Shown piece by piece: positions 27,832-36,625 of a stretch of 64,000 nucleotides of DNA. The notes below the pieces were generated by a model. It had not been told where the DNA came from. It searched no databases and saw only the letters and a list, made by a program, of their open reading frames with translations. The translations under genes and the position numbers were made by a program. Within the stretch, counting starts at the first letter, position 1; every line of letters starts with the position of its first letter. Source of the stretch: Nostoc edaphicum CCNP1411 (GTDB taxonomy: Bacteria > Cyanobacteriota > Cyanobacteriia > Cyanobacteriales > Nostocaceae); assembly GCF_014023275.1 (NCBI RefSeq), contig NZ_CP054698.1, forward strand, positions 1,798,001 through 1,862,000, in the 5' to 3' direction.

Positions 27832-28677
27832 ATGACTGCCAAAATTCACTTTATTTCCGGCTTACCTCGTTCCGGTTCCACCTTACTCGGAGCCTTACTG
27901 CGGCAAAATCCCCAGTTTCATGCCAGTATGTCTAGCCCTGTGGGTAGTCTAGTAAATCGAATGCTCGAAGCCATGAGCGAAGACAACGAATTTTCCGTCT
28001 TCATCACCCCAGAGCAAAAACGGGCATTAACTTTAAATATTTTTTCCACATTCTACCAGTCCCAAGCCGAGAAAGAAGTCATCTTCGACACTAACCGCTT
28101 GTGGTGTAGCAAATTGTCCTTAATTCACGAATTATTTCCTCACTCCAAAGTGATTTGCTGCGTGCGGAATGTGGCTTGGATTATGGACAGCATCGAAAGG
28201 CTAGTTAGAAAAAACTCCTTTGATGTTTCCCGCTTATTTAACAACCCCACCGAACGCGCCACCGTTTACACCCGTACCGAAGCCTTGAGTCAAGGGGGAC
28301 GGTTAGTGGGGTTTGCCTATAACGCTCTTAAAGAAGCTTTTTATAGCGAATATAGCTCGCGGTTATTGTTAGTCGATTACGACTTATTAGCGCAAAAGCC
28401 GGATAAGGTTTTGCATTTAATTTATCAATTTTTAGAAGAAGAACCATTTAACCATGACTTTGAAAATGTCCAATATGATGCACCGGAATTTGACAACCGA
28501 CTCAACCTGAAAGGACTGCACACAGTTCGTTCTAAAGTCGAGTTGCAAGAGAGGCAAACCATTTTGCCACCGGATTTATTTACCCAATTTAATCAGTTGT
28601 CTTTTTGGACAAATCCTAGCAATAGTTTGGCGAATTTGATTGTCGCCCAACCAACAGACACAACGGTTAAATCTTAA
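27832..28677 (+). CDS. Sulfotransferase-family protein
   Basis: The 281-residue protein has the PAPS 5'-phosphosulfate loop GLPRSGSTLLGALL at residues 9-22 and a 3'-phosphate-binding segment VICCVRNVAWIMDSIERL about residues 106-123. It would transfer sulfate from PAPS to an unknown acceptor (sugar, lipid or peptide). It is soluble, with no signal peptide. It lies between exported proteins and the RTX protein, but nothing ties them functionally. It could also belong to a sulfotransferase-like branch without proven activity. Confidence 0.88.
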   Translation: MTAKIHFISGLPRSGSTLLGALLRQNPQFHASMSSPVGSLVNRMLEAMSEDNEFSVFITPEQKRALTLNIFSTFYQSQAEKEVIFDTNRLWCSKLSLIHELFPHSKVICCVRNVAWIMDSIERLVRKNSFDVSRLFNNPTERATVYTRTEALSQGGRLVGFAYNALKEAFYSEYSSRLLLVDYDLLAQKPDKVLHLIYQFLEEEPFNHDFENVQYDAPEFDNRLNLKGLHTVRSKVELQERQTILPPDLFTQFNQLSFWTNPSNSLANLIVAQPTDTTVKS

Positions 28678-28692
28678 TTCCCCTTTTTTTTA

Positions 28693-28834
28693 CGTGAGTT
28701 TAATGAACCTCTCCCTCCCAGCCTCCCTCTCCGAAACGGAAAGGGAGGAGCAAAGAAAAATTCAGCCTTTTGCTCCCCTCTCCGACACGGAGAGGGGTTG
28801 GGGGAGAGGTCAAATAAGACTTGTCAAACTCACG
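28693..28834. mobile_element. MITE family 3, copy A (142 bp)
   Basis: It begins ACGTGAGTTTAATGAACC and ends GACTTGTCAAACTCACG, and is flanked by T-runs (8 and 7 Ts) that can be the target duplication. Two strong internal stems are built on CTCCGAAACGGAAAGGGAG and CTCTCCGACACGGAGAGG. The same element lies in reverse orientation at 63228-63372. Confidence 0.75.
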
Positions 28835-28888
28835 TTTTTTTAAAGGTGAAAGTTTCTACTCATTCAATTCACACAATAGGAAAAAATC

Positions 28889-31816
28889 ATGCCAGTAGAC
28901 TCAAATAATTTCATCGTTACCGAATCTACAGATAACGGTCTTGGAAATACTGAAGGTACTCTCAGTTGGGCAATTCTGCAAGCTAACCAAATAGAAGGGG
29001 ATGACACCATTACCATTAATAGCAATGTCCGTATCACTGGGGTAATGAAAACCCTGGTGAATAGCAACATCACTATTGTGGGCAACGGCAACAGCATCAG
29101 TGGCGATGCTAATAACAACGGCATCAACGACAATGGCGACGTGCGCCCCCTATTCATCCTGTCAGGAACCGTCGGTATTTCTGACCTGACGATTACCAAC
29201 GGACGGGCGCAAGGCGGCGGTGGTTTAGGTAGCGGCGGTGCCGGGCTGGGGGGTGGGTTATTTATCTATGATGGCAATGTGTCCTTAACTAATGTCGCTT
29301 TCAGTAATAACGCAGCACAAGGCGGCAGTGTCCTTGTCAGTGGTACCGGCGGCGGTGGGATGTTTGGCAATTCTAGCAACGGCGGCGGCGGACTGTTTGG
29401 TTCTAGCAGTGGCAGTTACGGCGGTTACGGCGGCAACGGCAATTATGGCGGTAGCAGCAATGGCGGCTTCGGCGGTGGTGGCACCTTCGCCGGCGGTGCT
29501 GGCGGCTTCGGCGGCGGCGGTGCTGGCGGCAGCGGTGCTGGCGGCTTCGGCGGCGGCGGCGGTTTAGGCGGTGGTAGCAACAATGGCGGCTACGGCGGCG
29601 GCGGCGGCTTAGGCGGTGGTAGCAACAATGGCGGCGCTGGCGGCGGCTTCGGCGGCGGCAACGGCGGCTACTACGGCGGCGGCGGCGGTGCTGGACTAGG
29701 AGGTGGTATCTTCGTCCGCAGTGGTTCTTTAACCCTCGACAACACCAGCTTTACCAACAACACGGCTACAGGTGGCACGGGGACTAACTCAGGTCAAGGT
29801 TTAGGTGGGGCAATCTTCATCATGCAGTCCACCACCAATACCAACGGCAATAACCAGGGAATGCCTACCGTTCTGCCTACCGTCAATTCTGTGGGGTCGC
29901 AGCCTACCTTCAGTGGCAACAGTGCAGCTAATGATGCGGGGACACCGACTAATAATGATGATGTCTACGGCACAGAAATAACTTCCACCAATAATAATAA
30001 TCCGCCAACTGCTGTAGACGACAATGCCACCACCAATGAAGACACCACCCTCAGTGGCAATGTCCTAGCCAATGATACTGACCCAGATACGGGAGATATC
30101 CTGACTGTTAGTGAAGTTAATGGTAATACGGCTAATGTTGGCACTGAGATTACCCTCACCTCTGGTGCTTTACTGACTCTTAATGCTAATGGAAGTTTTG
30201 ACTACAACCCTAACGGTCAATTTGAATCTTTGGCTGTTGGCGCAACTTCTACCGATAGCTTTGATTACACTATTTCTGATGGCAACGGTGGAACGGATAC
30301 TGCTACCGTTAACGTCACTATCAACGGTGTTAATGATGCTGCAAGTATTACTGGCACAGCCACAGCAGCAGTTACAGAAGATACAACTACCCCCAACCTC
30401 ACCGCTACAGGTTCTCTCACTGTCAGCGATGTTGATGCAGGTGAAAGCCTATTCAACACTACGGTTACATCAGCTATAGGTAATCTTGGGAACTTGAGTA
30501 TCACCGATGCGGGAACCTACAGCTACAGCGTTGCTAACAGTGCAGTGCAGTTCTTAGGTGCTGGTCAAACTAAAGCTGAAACCTTTACGGTTCAATCTGT
30601 TGACGGCACAGCTATTCAAGATATTGTCGTTACCATCAACGGTGTTAACGATGCGCCAACTTTAGCAAATGCGATCGCAGATCAAACTACCTTAGAAGAT
30701 GGTTTCTTCAGCTTTACTCTTCCAACTAATACCTTTGCTGATGTTGATGCTGGTAACAGCTTAACTTACTCAGCCACCCTCGCTAACGGCAACCCCTTAC
30801 CTACTTGGTTAACCTTCAACGCCAATACCCGCACCTTCAGCGGTACCCCCAATGACCCAAATAACGGCACAATTAGCATCAAAGTTACCGCAACTGACAT
30901 CAGCAATGCCAGTGCTAACGATACCTTTAACCTAACAGTAACTCCCGTCAACGATGCACCTGTCGCTGGTGATGACTCTGCCAGCGCCAATCAAAATACA
31001 CCTTTGACTCTGCTGAAAGCTGACCTGTTAGCTAACGATACCGACGTAGACAGTTCTACTTTAAGCATCTCTGCTGTGAGTAACGGTGTTAACGGTACTG
31101 TCAGCTTAAATGGTAGTGGCAATGTCGTCTTTACTCCCACAACCAATTTTACTGGCAATGGCAGCTTTAACTATACCGTCAGCGATGGCAATGGTGGCAC
31201 AGATGTCGCAATGGTAACGGTGGCTGTGGGAGTCAACCTCAACGGCACTAATAATAACGATAACCTCAACGGCACATCCGGCAACGACATCATTAACGGA
31301 CTCAACGCCCAAGATACCATTTCCGGCAATGCTGGGAATGACTGCCTTGTGGGTGACAATGGTGATGACAAACTCTATGGCGGTACTGGCAACGATAAAC
31401 TTTATGGCGGTAACGGTCAAGATACACTCTATGGTGATGCTGATAACGACCGTCTTGAAGGCGATAACGGTGATGACAAACTCTATGGCGGTGACGGGAA
31501 CGACAGTCTAATTGGTGGTAACGGTCAAGATTTACTCGTCGGCGGTGCGGGTAACGATTTCCTCGATGGTGACAAGGGAGATGATAACTTGACTGGCGGT
31601 ACTGGTAGCGATATCTTTGTGTTGGAGAAAGCCGCAGGTCGAGAAACAATTACCGATTTTAGTTTAGGTCAGGGTGATAAAATCGGCTTGTCTGGCTTGA
31701 GTTTCAATCAGTTATCCTTCTCTGGCAATCAGATTAGTTTAGGCAATCAAACTCTAGCGGTGCTGAGTGGGTTTAATACCACTACGCTGACACAGAACAA
31801 TTTTATCTCTGTTTAA
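28889..31816 (+). CDS. Large RTX-type exported protein with beta-helix, cadherin/VCBS-like domains
   Basis: The 975-residue protein has, in order: a beta-helix-like region (residues 1-150; LSWAILQANQ, TITINSNVRITG), a glycine-rich stretch (150-290), and Ig/cadherin/VCBS-like domains (370-780; NEDTTLSGNVLANDTDPD, VTINGVNDAA, a putative-Ig motif PLPTWLTFNANTRTFSGTPN). Calcium-binding RTX nonapeptides follow (790-900; GGNGQDTLYGDADNDRLEG), then a C-terminal secretion-like tail. There is no N-terminal signal peptide, so type I export through the C-terminus is expected, giving an adhesin or matrix protein outside the cell. No type I exporter genes are nearby. DNA of the Gly-rich part is more GC-rich than its surroundings. 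A hairpin follows the stop. Confidence 0.9.
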   Translation: MPVDSNNFIVTESTDNGLGNTEGTLSWAILQANQIEGDDTITINSNVRITGVMKTLVNSNITIVGNGNSISGDANNNGINDNGDVRPLFILSGTVGISDLTITNGRAQGGGGLGSGGAGLGGGLFIYDGNVSLTNVAFSNNAAQGGSVLVSGTGGGGMFGNSSNGGGGLFGSSSGSYGGYGGNGNYGGSSNGGFGGGGTFAGGAGGFGGGGAGGSGAGGFGGGGGLGGGSNNGGYGGGGGLGGGSNNGGAGGGFGGGNGGYYGGGGGAGLGGGIFVRSGSLTLDNTSFTNNTATGGTGTNSGQGLGGAIFIMQSTTNTNGNNQGMPTVLPTVNSVGSQPTFSGNSAANDAGTPTNNDDVYGTEITSTNNNNPPTAVDDNATTNEDTTLSGNVLANDTDPDTGDILTVSEVNGNTANVGTEITLTSGALLTLNANGSFDYNPNGQFESLAVGATSTDSFDYTISDGNGGTDTATVNVTINGVNDAASITGTATAAVTEDTTTPNLTATGSLTVSDVDAGESLFNTTVTSAIGNLGNLSITDAGTYSYSVANSAVQFLGAGQTKAETFTVQSVDGTAIQDIVVTINGVNDAPTLANAIADQTTLEDGFFSFTLPTNTFADVDAGNSLTYSATLANGNPLPTWLTFNANTRTFSGTPNDPNNGTISIKVTATDISNASANDTFNLTVTPVNDAPVAGDDSASANQNTPLTLLKADLLANDTDVDSSTLSISAVSNGVNGTVSLNGSGNVVFTPTTNFTGNGSFNYTVSDGNGGTDVAMVTVAVGVNLNGTNNNDNLNGTSGNDIINGLNAQDTISGNAGNDCLVGDNGDDKLYGGTGNDKLYGGNGQDTLYGDADNDRLEGDNGDDKLYGGDGNDSLIGGNGQDLLVGGAGNDFLDGDKGDDNLTGGTGSDIFVLEKAAGRETITDFSLGQGDKIGLSGLSFNQLSFSGNQISLGNQTLAVLSGFNTTTLTQNNFISV

Positions 31817-31820
31817 GTGT

Positions 31821-31850
31821 GTAGAGTGGGCAAATGTTTGCTCACTCTAC
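31821..31850 (+). terminator. Hairpin after the RTX gene
   Basis: GTAGAGTGGGCAAA and TTTGCTCACTCTAC form a near-perfect 14-bp stem with a 2-nt gap, four bases after the stop. There is no T-run, so termination is likely but not certain. Confidence 0.5.
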
Positions 31851-31860
31851 AAATTGCTTA

Positions 31861-32003
31861 GTTGCATCGCCCTGCACCTTTGATGCATCGCCTTGCACCT
31901 TTGATGCATCGCCCTGCACCTTTGATGCATCGCCCTGCACCTTTGATGCATTGCCCTGCACCTTTGATGCATCGCCCTGCACCTTTGATGCATCGCCCTG
32001 CAA
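31861..32003. repeat. 21-bp tandem repeat (six full units plus a partial)
   Basis: Units of GATGCATCGCCCTGCACCTT(T) start at 31861, 31882, 31903, 31924, 31945, 31966 and 31987, nearly identical. Each contains the palindrome GATGCATC. A frame through it reads a DASPCTF heptapeptide, but no start, SD or family supports a protein. Single units recur at about 26669 and 63385. Spacing is continuous with no spacers, so it is not CRISPR. Confidence 0.85.
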
Positions 32004-32114
32004 GAACGAGCTTACTCTTTGTTTAACCTTGTTTTATCTAAAAATCTCATCTTACTGTTAGCTTTAGGGTTGCAATGGGCACATTAAATATGTAGATTAC
32101 AACAGTATACTGAT

Positions 32115-32483
32115 ATGCCTATCCCAGATAAAACACGTCGTTTGCGCCCTCAAGTAATTAGTGAAGATGTGACTTCGTGGCACGGTTTGCAAACGATCGC
32201 CACTTATGAAACAACCCGTGCTGATGCCTCTGCTACTAACTTACAGCAAACTTATCAAGCTATGTTAGCCCAGCAACAAGCCGAAACCGAAAAACTAACT
32301 TTATACCGTGCTGCTGCTGATGCTGCGCGATTAGCAGAATGGGAATTTCACAATGCGGTGTTAGGAATGAAAGAAGTTGTGCGCGGACAATATGGTTCGG
32401 ATAGCGATCAAGCCCAAGCTGTAGGACTGAAGAAAAAATCAGACCATAAGCGTCCTAGCCGCAAAAAGTTAGTCGCATCATGA
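32115..32483 (+). CDS. Small conserved-looking cyanobacterial protein, unknown function
   Basis: The 122-residue protein has a helical centre rich in Ala, Gln and Glu (NLQQTYQAMLAQQQAETEKLTLYRAAADAARLAEWEFHNAVL, a likely coiled coil) and a basic tail (KKKSDHKRPSRKKL). There is no signal peptide. Codon use and an ATG start after AT-rich DNA support it as a real gene. No family was recognised. Confidence 0.6.
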   Translation: MPIPDKTRRLRPQVISEDVTSWHGLQTIATYETTRADASATNLQQTYQAMLAQQQAETEKLTLYRAAADAARLAEWEFHNAVLGMKEVVRGQYGSDSDQAQAVGLKKKSDHKRPSRKKLVAS

Positions 32484-32534
32484 GCTAGCAAAAATTAACA
32501 CATTTTAGATGTGCGATCGCTCTACACCAAGAGC

Positions 32535-32602
32535 AAGAGACGCGATAAATCGCCGTCTCTACAATAATTCCTTTGTAGAGACGGCGATTTATCGCGTCTT
32601 TG
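32535..32602. repeat. Long perfect inverted repeat (GAGACGCGATAAATCGCCGTCTC type)
   Basis: Two arms of about 28 bases (GAGACGCGATAAATCGCC... and its inverse) flank an 8-nt loop. The same unit occurs in part at 22600 and 47558. It overlaps the 3' end of the GST gene and supplies that gene's last codons and stop. Confidence 0.8.
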
Positions 32603-33236
32603 TCTTTGTGATATAGTCATACTCGCCTCCACGCTCAAGGGCGCGTTTGTAAGCAGGTCGCGCATGAATGCGATCGACAAATTCTTTCAGCTTTGGCCGG
32701 TTCTGAACCTCTTCTTTTTGCATGGCGACTACTTCCAGGGGAAAGCTCATTTGGATATCAGCGGCGGTGAATTCCTCTCCTGTAAACCACGTACTTTTAC
32801 GAAGTTCACCTTCTATATAATCAAAGTGAAGTTTGATCTGGGGCGCAACAAATCCTCTAACTACGTTGCTGTCTCCTTCCCCGAAATTGTTCAAGACCAG
32901 CCTCATTACCAACGGTGGCATTGCAGAGCCTTCGGCGTAATGCAGCCAATATGTATAGCGCAGATGCTCTGGTGTATCGGATGCGGGAACTAGGCGACCA
33001 TTGCCGTAGCGATTAACGAGGTATTCGATGATTGCACCCGATTCAGCAATGGTGAGGTCTGCATCTGTGATTACTGGTGACTTACCGAGGGGATGAACTT
33101 GGCGTAGCGACTCCGGCGCCATCATCGTCTTTGGATCGCGTTCATAGAATTTGATCTCATATTCGATACCTAATTCTTCGAGGAGCCACAGCACACGCTG
33201 CGATCGCGAGTTGTTAAGATGATGAACAATGATCAT
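32589..33236 (-). CDS. Glutathione S-transferase-like protein
   Basis: The 215-residue protein has an N-terminal thioredoxin-like domain (SRSQRVLWLLEELGIEYEI; TDADLTIAESGAIIEYLVNRYG with the glutathione-binding ESG) and an all-helical C-terminal domain. It would conjugate glutathione to electrophiles or act as a peroxidase; the substrate is unknown. The last residues (ITKTKTR) and the stop are encoded by an inverted repeat, so the original C-terminus may have been replaced. The start ATG is at 33236. Confidence 0.92.
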   Translation of the reverse strand: MIIVHHLNNSRSQRVLWLLEELGIEYEIKFYERDPKTMMAPESLRQVHPLGKSPVITDADLTIAESGAIIEYLVNRYGNGRLVPASDTPEHLRYTYWLHYAEGSAMPPLVMRLVLNNFGEGDSNVVRGFVAPQIKLHFDYIEGELRKSTWFTGEEFTAADIQMSFPLEVVAMQKEEVQNRPKLKEFVDRIHARPAYKRALERGGEYDYITKTKTR

Positions 33237-33282
33237 AAAAAGGTTCCTTTTCTGGTGGCTGATTACTATCCAATCTGAGCTA

Positions 33283-33385
33283 ATACCAATTCAATTAATG
33301 ATTGCAACACATCCTTGGGTAAAGACGCGATGAATCGCGTCTCTACAAATAGACCATTTGTCGCATTCTTTTTTCAAATTGGTAT
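33283..33385. mobile_element. MITE family 2, copy B (103 bp, inverted)
   Basis: It starts ATACCAATTCAATTAATG and ends CAAATTGGTAT, is the reverse complement of the copy at 8964-9066 with few differences, and has the same length. It lies between the GST start and cobyrinate synthase, in both genes' promoter area. Confidence 0.75.
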
Positions 33386-33491
33386 AATCTCTAGCTATTA
33401 GTCATTATTAGACAATCTTTTTCAGCTTAACTCCCCTAATTGGCTAGTTTTCTGCTTTTTAATGGGTATAAAAACCACATTTGTTTCATTT

Positions 33492-34898
33492 ATGGCTTTA
33501 ATCATTGCCGGAGAACGTAGTGGGGTGGGTAAGACAACAGTCACGCTCACCCTTTTAGCATCTTTACGTCGTCGCGATCGCTTGGTGCAATCTTTCAAGG
33601 TAGGCCCAGACTACATTGATCCAATGTTTCATCGACACGTAACTGGTCGTCCTTGTCGGAATTTAGACCCAGTATTGACTTCTGAAGCCTACGTTCAGGA
33701 ATGTTTTGCCCGTCATAGCCAGTTAAGTGAATATGCCCTAGTAGAAGGAGTTATGGGGTTATTTGATGGAATTGGGCATGAGGAATGGGGCATGGGGCAT
33801 GGGCAAGAAAAACAAAAAACTGATTTTGCGAGTACGGCACACATTGCGCGGCTTTTAGATTTACCTGTGGTGTTGGTGATTGATTGCAGTCGTTTATCTG
33901 GTTCTGTAGCTGCGATCGCTCACGGCTATCGATCTTTTGATCCCCAAATTAAAATAGCTGGGGTAGTATTAAATCGCGTGGGGAGCGATCGCCATCTCTC
34001 TCTCCTTAAAGATTCTCTAGAACCCCTACAATTACCCATTCTCGGCGTGCTGCGGCGTCAAGATAACATCACAATTCCCGATCGCCATTTGGGTTTAGTT
34101 CCCACAGCAGAACTTCCCGAACTCAACGCTTTAATCGATCGCCTCGCCGATTTAGGAGATACTTGCTTCGATTGGCAACACTTATTACCCCTGTTAAAAT
34201 CAGAACCTCTTTCTCATCCCCATCATCCCCATCATCCCCCATCATCCCCAGTCAGGATTGCTATTGCCCGCGATCGCGCTTTTAATTTCTATTACCAAGA
34301 CAATCTCGATTTGCTGCAACAGCTTGGTGCAGAACTGGTTTTCTGGAGTCCTTTAGAAGATGTTGACATACCAAAAGATGTGCAGGGAATGTATTTTGGC
34401 GGAGGTTTCCCAGAAGTTTTTGCCCAGCAATTAGCAGAAAATACCAGGGTTCGTGATGCAGTGAAAACGGCAATAATTAAAGGAATGCCTACAATTGCCG
34501 AATGCGGAGGATTGATGTATTTGTGTGAGCAAATTATCGATTTTCAGGGTAAATCTTGGCCAATGGCGGGAGTGTTACCGACATCTGCTGCGATGGGTGG
34601 GCGTTTAACTTTAGGGTATCGTCGCGCAGTAGCTTTGCAAGATAATCTGTTAGTTAAAGCAAATACAACTGTTTACGGACATGAGTTTCATCGTTCCCAT
34701 TTAACCTTAACTCCCACTCAGCCCCTCTTTGAAACTTCTCGCTACGATTGTGAGGAAAATATGGGATGCGAGGGATGGGGTTTACCTGCAAATGTTCATG
34801 CTTCTTATGTTCATCTGCATTGGGGAGAGAGTAGAGAAATTCCCCAGCAGTTTCTTCAAGAATGTCTGAAAGTAGCATCTTCAGGAACATGGATTTAA
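33492..34898 (+). CDS. cobB: Cobyrinic acid a,c-diamide synthase (CobB/CbiA)
   Basis: The enzyme amidates the a and c carboxylates of cobyrinic acid with glutamine and ATP in B12 synthesis. It has an N-terminal P-loop-like domain (IIAGERSGVGKTTVTLTLL), the family block FKVGPDYIDPMFH, and a C-terminal glutaminase domain with the nucleophilic Cys in IAECGGLMYL. ATG 33492 is chosen because it starts the conserved MALIIAGE; the ATG at 33462 adds ten unsupported residues. Residues about 94-106 (HEEWGMGHGQEKQ) and a HPHHPHHPPSS linker about residue 245 are translated STRR-like DNA. Confidence 0.93.
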   Translation: MALIIAGERSGVGKTTVTLTLLASLRRRDRLVQSFKVGPDYIDPMFHRHVTGRPCRNLDPVLTSEAYVQECFARHSQLSEYALVEGVMGLFDGIGHEEWGMGHGQEKQKTDFASTAHIARLLDLPVVLVIDCSRLSGSVAAIAHGYRSFDPQIKIAGVVLNRVGSDRHLSLLKDSLEPLQLPILGVLRRQDNITIPDRHLGLVPTAELPELNALIDRLADLGDTCFDWQHLLPLLKSEPLSHPHHPHHPPSSPVRIAIARDRAFNFYYQDNLDLLQQLGAELVFWSPLEDVDIPKDVQGMYFGGGFPEVFAQQLAENTRVRDAVKTAIIKGMPTIAECGGLMYLCEQIIDFQGKSWPMAGVLPTSAAMGGRLTLGYRRAVALQDNLLVKANTTVYGHEFHRSHLTLTPTQPLFETSRYDCEENMGCEGWGLPANVHASYVHLHWGESREIPQQFLQECLKVASSGTWI

Positions 34899-34920
34899 GA
34901 GGATGTTTGAAAAGCCTCCT
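34898..34920. repeat. Single end of MITE family 5
   Basis: GAGGATGTTTGAAAAG right after the cobB stop matches the end of the element at 47361-47522. No matching second end was found close by, so it is a solo end or remnant. Confidence 0.45.
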
Positions 34921-35472
34921 TCAATCACAGATAAATTTTAAACCTAAGAAGAGAGCCGCAACAGTTCCGGAAACCGAAATTTCTCCTTGAATAATTTTAT
35001 CTAAAACTGATTCTATAGGAATCAATACAACTTCAATCTCTTCTGTAATATCTAGTTGCTGTTCCCCAACTTTACTCACATTTTCTGCTAAAAATAAATG
35101 TATTTGATTGGTATCTTTACTTGGCTTATCGTATAGAGTTACGAGTTTTCTAAATTCTTGGGGAATATAACCAGTTTCTTCTGTCAGTTCTCTAATTGCG
35201 GCTACTTCCGCACTCTCTTTTGTAGGATCAAAATTCCCTGCTGGCAGTTCCAAGAAAAATTCACCTACAGCGTGTCTATATTGCCGGACAAAAATAATTT
35301 CTCTATTATTGGTGATAGGTAAAACCATAGCTACGTCAGGCTTAATACTGACAAAATAATCATCTATAATTTTACCATTGGGCAATTCTATTTCATCTTG
35401 CCTCACCCGACACCAAGGGTGATCTAAAACCATTTTTGATTTTAAAATCTTCCATTTTTTTAAGTTACTCAT
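34921..35472 (-). CDS. Nudix hydrolase, ADP-ribose pyrophosphatase-like
   Basis: The 183-residue protein contains the Nudix box GNFDPTKESAEVAAIRELTEETGY (first Gly, REx2EE core) at about residues 82-105. An upstream segment VFVRQYRHAVGEFFLELPAG is typical of ADP-ribose and related sugar-nucleotide pyrophosphatases. It would hydrolyse a nucleoside diphosphate linked to another moiety. It is convergent with cobyrinate synthase, with no operon partner. The exact substrate cannot be told from sequence. Confidence 0.9.
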   Translation of the reverse strand: MSNLKKWKILKSKMVLDHPWCRVRQDEIELPNGKIIDDYFVSIKPDVAMVLPITNNREIIFVRQYRHAVGEFFLELPAGNFDPTKESAEVAAIRELTEETGYIPQEFRKLVTLYDKPSKDTNQIHLFLAENVSKVGEQQLDITEEIEVVLIPIESVLDKIIQGEISVSGTVAALFLGLKFICD

Positions 35473-35572
35473 AAATTAAGTAATAAATGTAAAAAAGTAT
35501 AACAGATGTATTCGATAATCTAAACTTTGAACTTACACTGGCTTTTGCAATAACATAATATGCAAAATAAAT

Positions 35573-36625
35573 ATGCAAATAAATGTAAATTTATTTACAG
35601 TCAACAAAAGATTTCCGTTGACCATTAGTCGAGGTACAACGGCACAAACAACTAATGTATGGGTGAGAATCTCATCCGATGGAATCGAAGGCTGGGGGGA
35701 AGCATCACCATTTGGCGTGGGTAATCATCGGCAATCAACTGATGCAATCAAAGAGGCTTTAGAACAAGTTGTGCCACTTTTACAAGCATTCAGCCCCTTA
35801 CAGCGGCAGCAAATTGAACAAGTTTTAACACAAAACCAAGTTCCTTCTGCGGCAAAAGCTGCCTTGGATATGGCAATGCACGACTGGTTGGGTAAGCGTG
35901 TAGGATTACCTTTGTGGCAAATTTGGGGACTCGATCGCAATCAAATAGTCCCGACTTCTGTCACAATTGGGATTAATTCGCCTGAAGGTGCGATCGCAAG
36001 AGCGCGAGACTGGCTACAATTTACCGATGTCCGTCTTTTCAAGGTGAAGCTAGGTAGTCCTGATGGCATAGATGCAGATAAAAAAATGCTATTGGCGGTG
36101 CGAGAAGAAGCGCCTGAAATAGAATTATTTGTTGATGCCAACGGGGGTTGGAGTTTAGAAGATGCGATCGCAATGTGCAATTGGCTGGCAGATTTAGGTA
36201 TAAAGTATGTAGAGCAGCCATTGCCACGGGGGCAGGAACCAAGTTTAGCAAAACTCAAAGAACATTCTCCCCTCCCCATCTTTGTCGATGAAAGTTGTTT
36301 TACCAGCACCGATATTCCCTATTTGGCAAATTACGTGGATGGTATTAATATCAAACTGATGAAATCAGGGGGACTAACAGAGGCAATGCGAATGGTACAT
36401 ACAGCACGAGCATATCGGTTGCAAGTAATGTTTGGTTGCTATTCTGACAGTTCGCTAGCTAATACAGCAGCATTACAGCTAGCGCCACTAGCTGATTATT
36501 TAGATTTAGATAGTCACCTGAATTTAATTGATGACCCTTTTACGGGTGCATTGATAAAAGAAGGAAGAGTTTTGCCAAACGATTTACCAGGTTTGGGAGT
36601 ACAACACAGTGCGTCTACCACTTAA
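35573..36625 (+). CDS. dgcA: Dipeptide-epimerase-like enolase-superfamily enzyme (DgcA-like)
   Basis: The 350-residue protein shows the muconate-lactonising-subgroup pattern: a KxK-type catalytic Lys in FKVKLGS, metal ligands in LFVDANGGW (Asp), YVEQPLPRG (Glu) and IFVDESCF (Asp), and a final Lys in GINIKLMKSGGL. Such enzymes epimerise L-Ala-D/L-Glu or related N-acyl amino acids. The next gene (DUF1611, DgcN-like) overlaps by 17 bases. In marine bacteria DgcN acetylates D-glutamate and DgcA epimerises N-acetyl-D-Glu to the L form. By analogy this pair may recycle D-glutamate from peptidoglycan. The simpler reading is a peptidoglycan dipeptide epimerase. Confidence 0.85.
   Translation: MQINVNLFTVNKRFPLTISRGTTAQTTNVWVRISSDGIEGWGEASPFGVGNHRQSTDAIKEALEQVVPLLQAFSPLQRQQIEQVLTQNQVPSAAKAALDMAMHDWLGKRVGLPLWQIWGLDRNQIVPTSVTIGINSPEGAIARARDWLQFTDVRLFKVKLGSPDGIDADKKMLLAVREEAPEIELFVDANGGWSLEDAIAMCNWLADLGIKYVEQPLPRGQEPSLAKLKEHSPLPIFVDESCFTSTDIPYLANYVDGINIKLMKSGGLTEAMRMVHTARAYRLQVMFGCYSDSSLANTAALQLAPLADYLDLDSHLNLIDDPFTGALIKEGRVLPNDLPGLGVQHSASTT

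Noticed and set aside
29292..29567. Frame in the Gly-rich part of the RTX gene (Ala/Val-rich)
   Set aside because: It is a frame-shifted reading of a GGC/GGT-rich stretch inside a clear gene.
31861..32003. Possible CRISPR array
   Set aside because: Units are contiguous with no spacers, and no cas genes are present.
31834..32061. Open frame with a repeated CTFDASP peptide
   Set aside because: It is a by-product of the 21-bp tandem repeat, with no credible start site or family.
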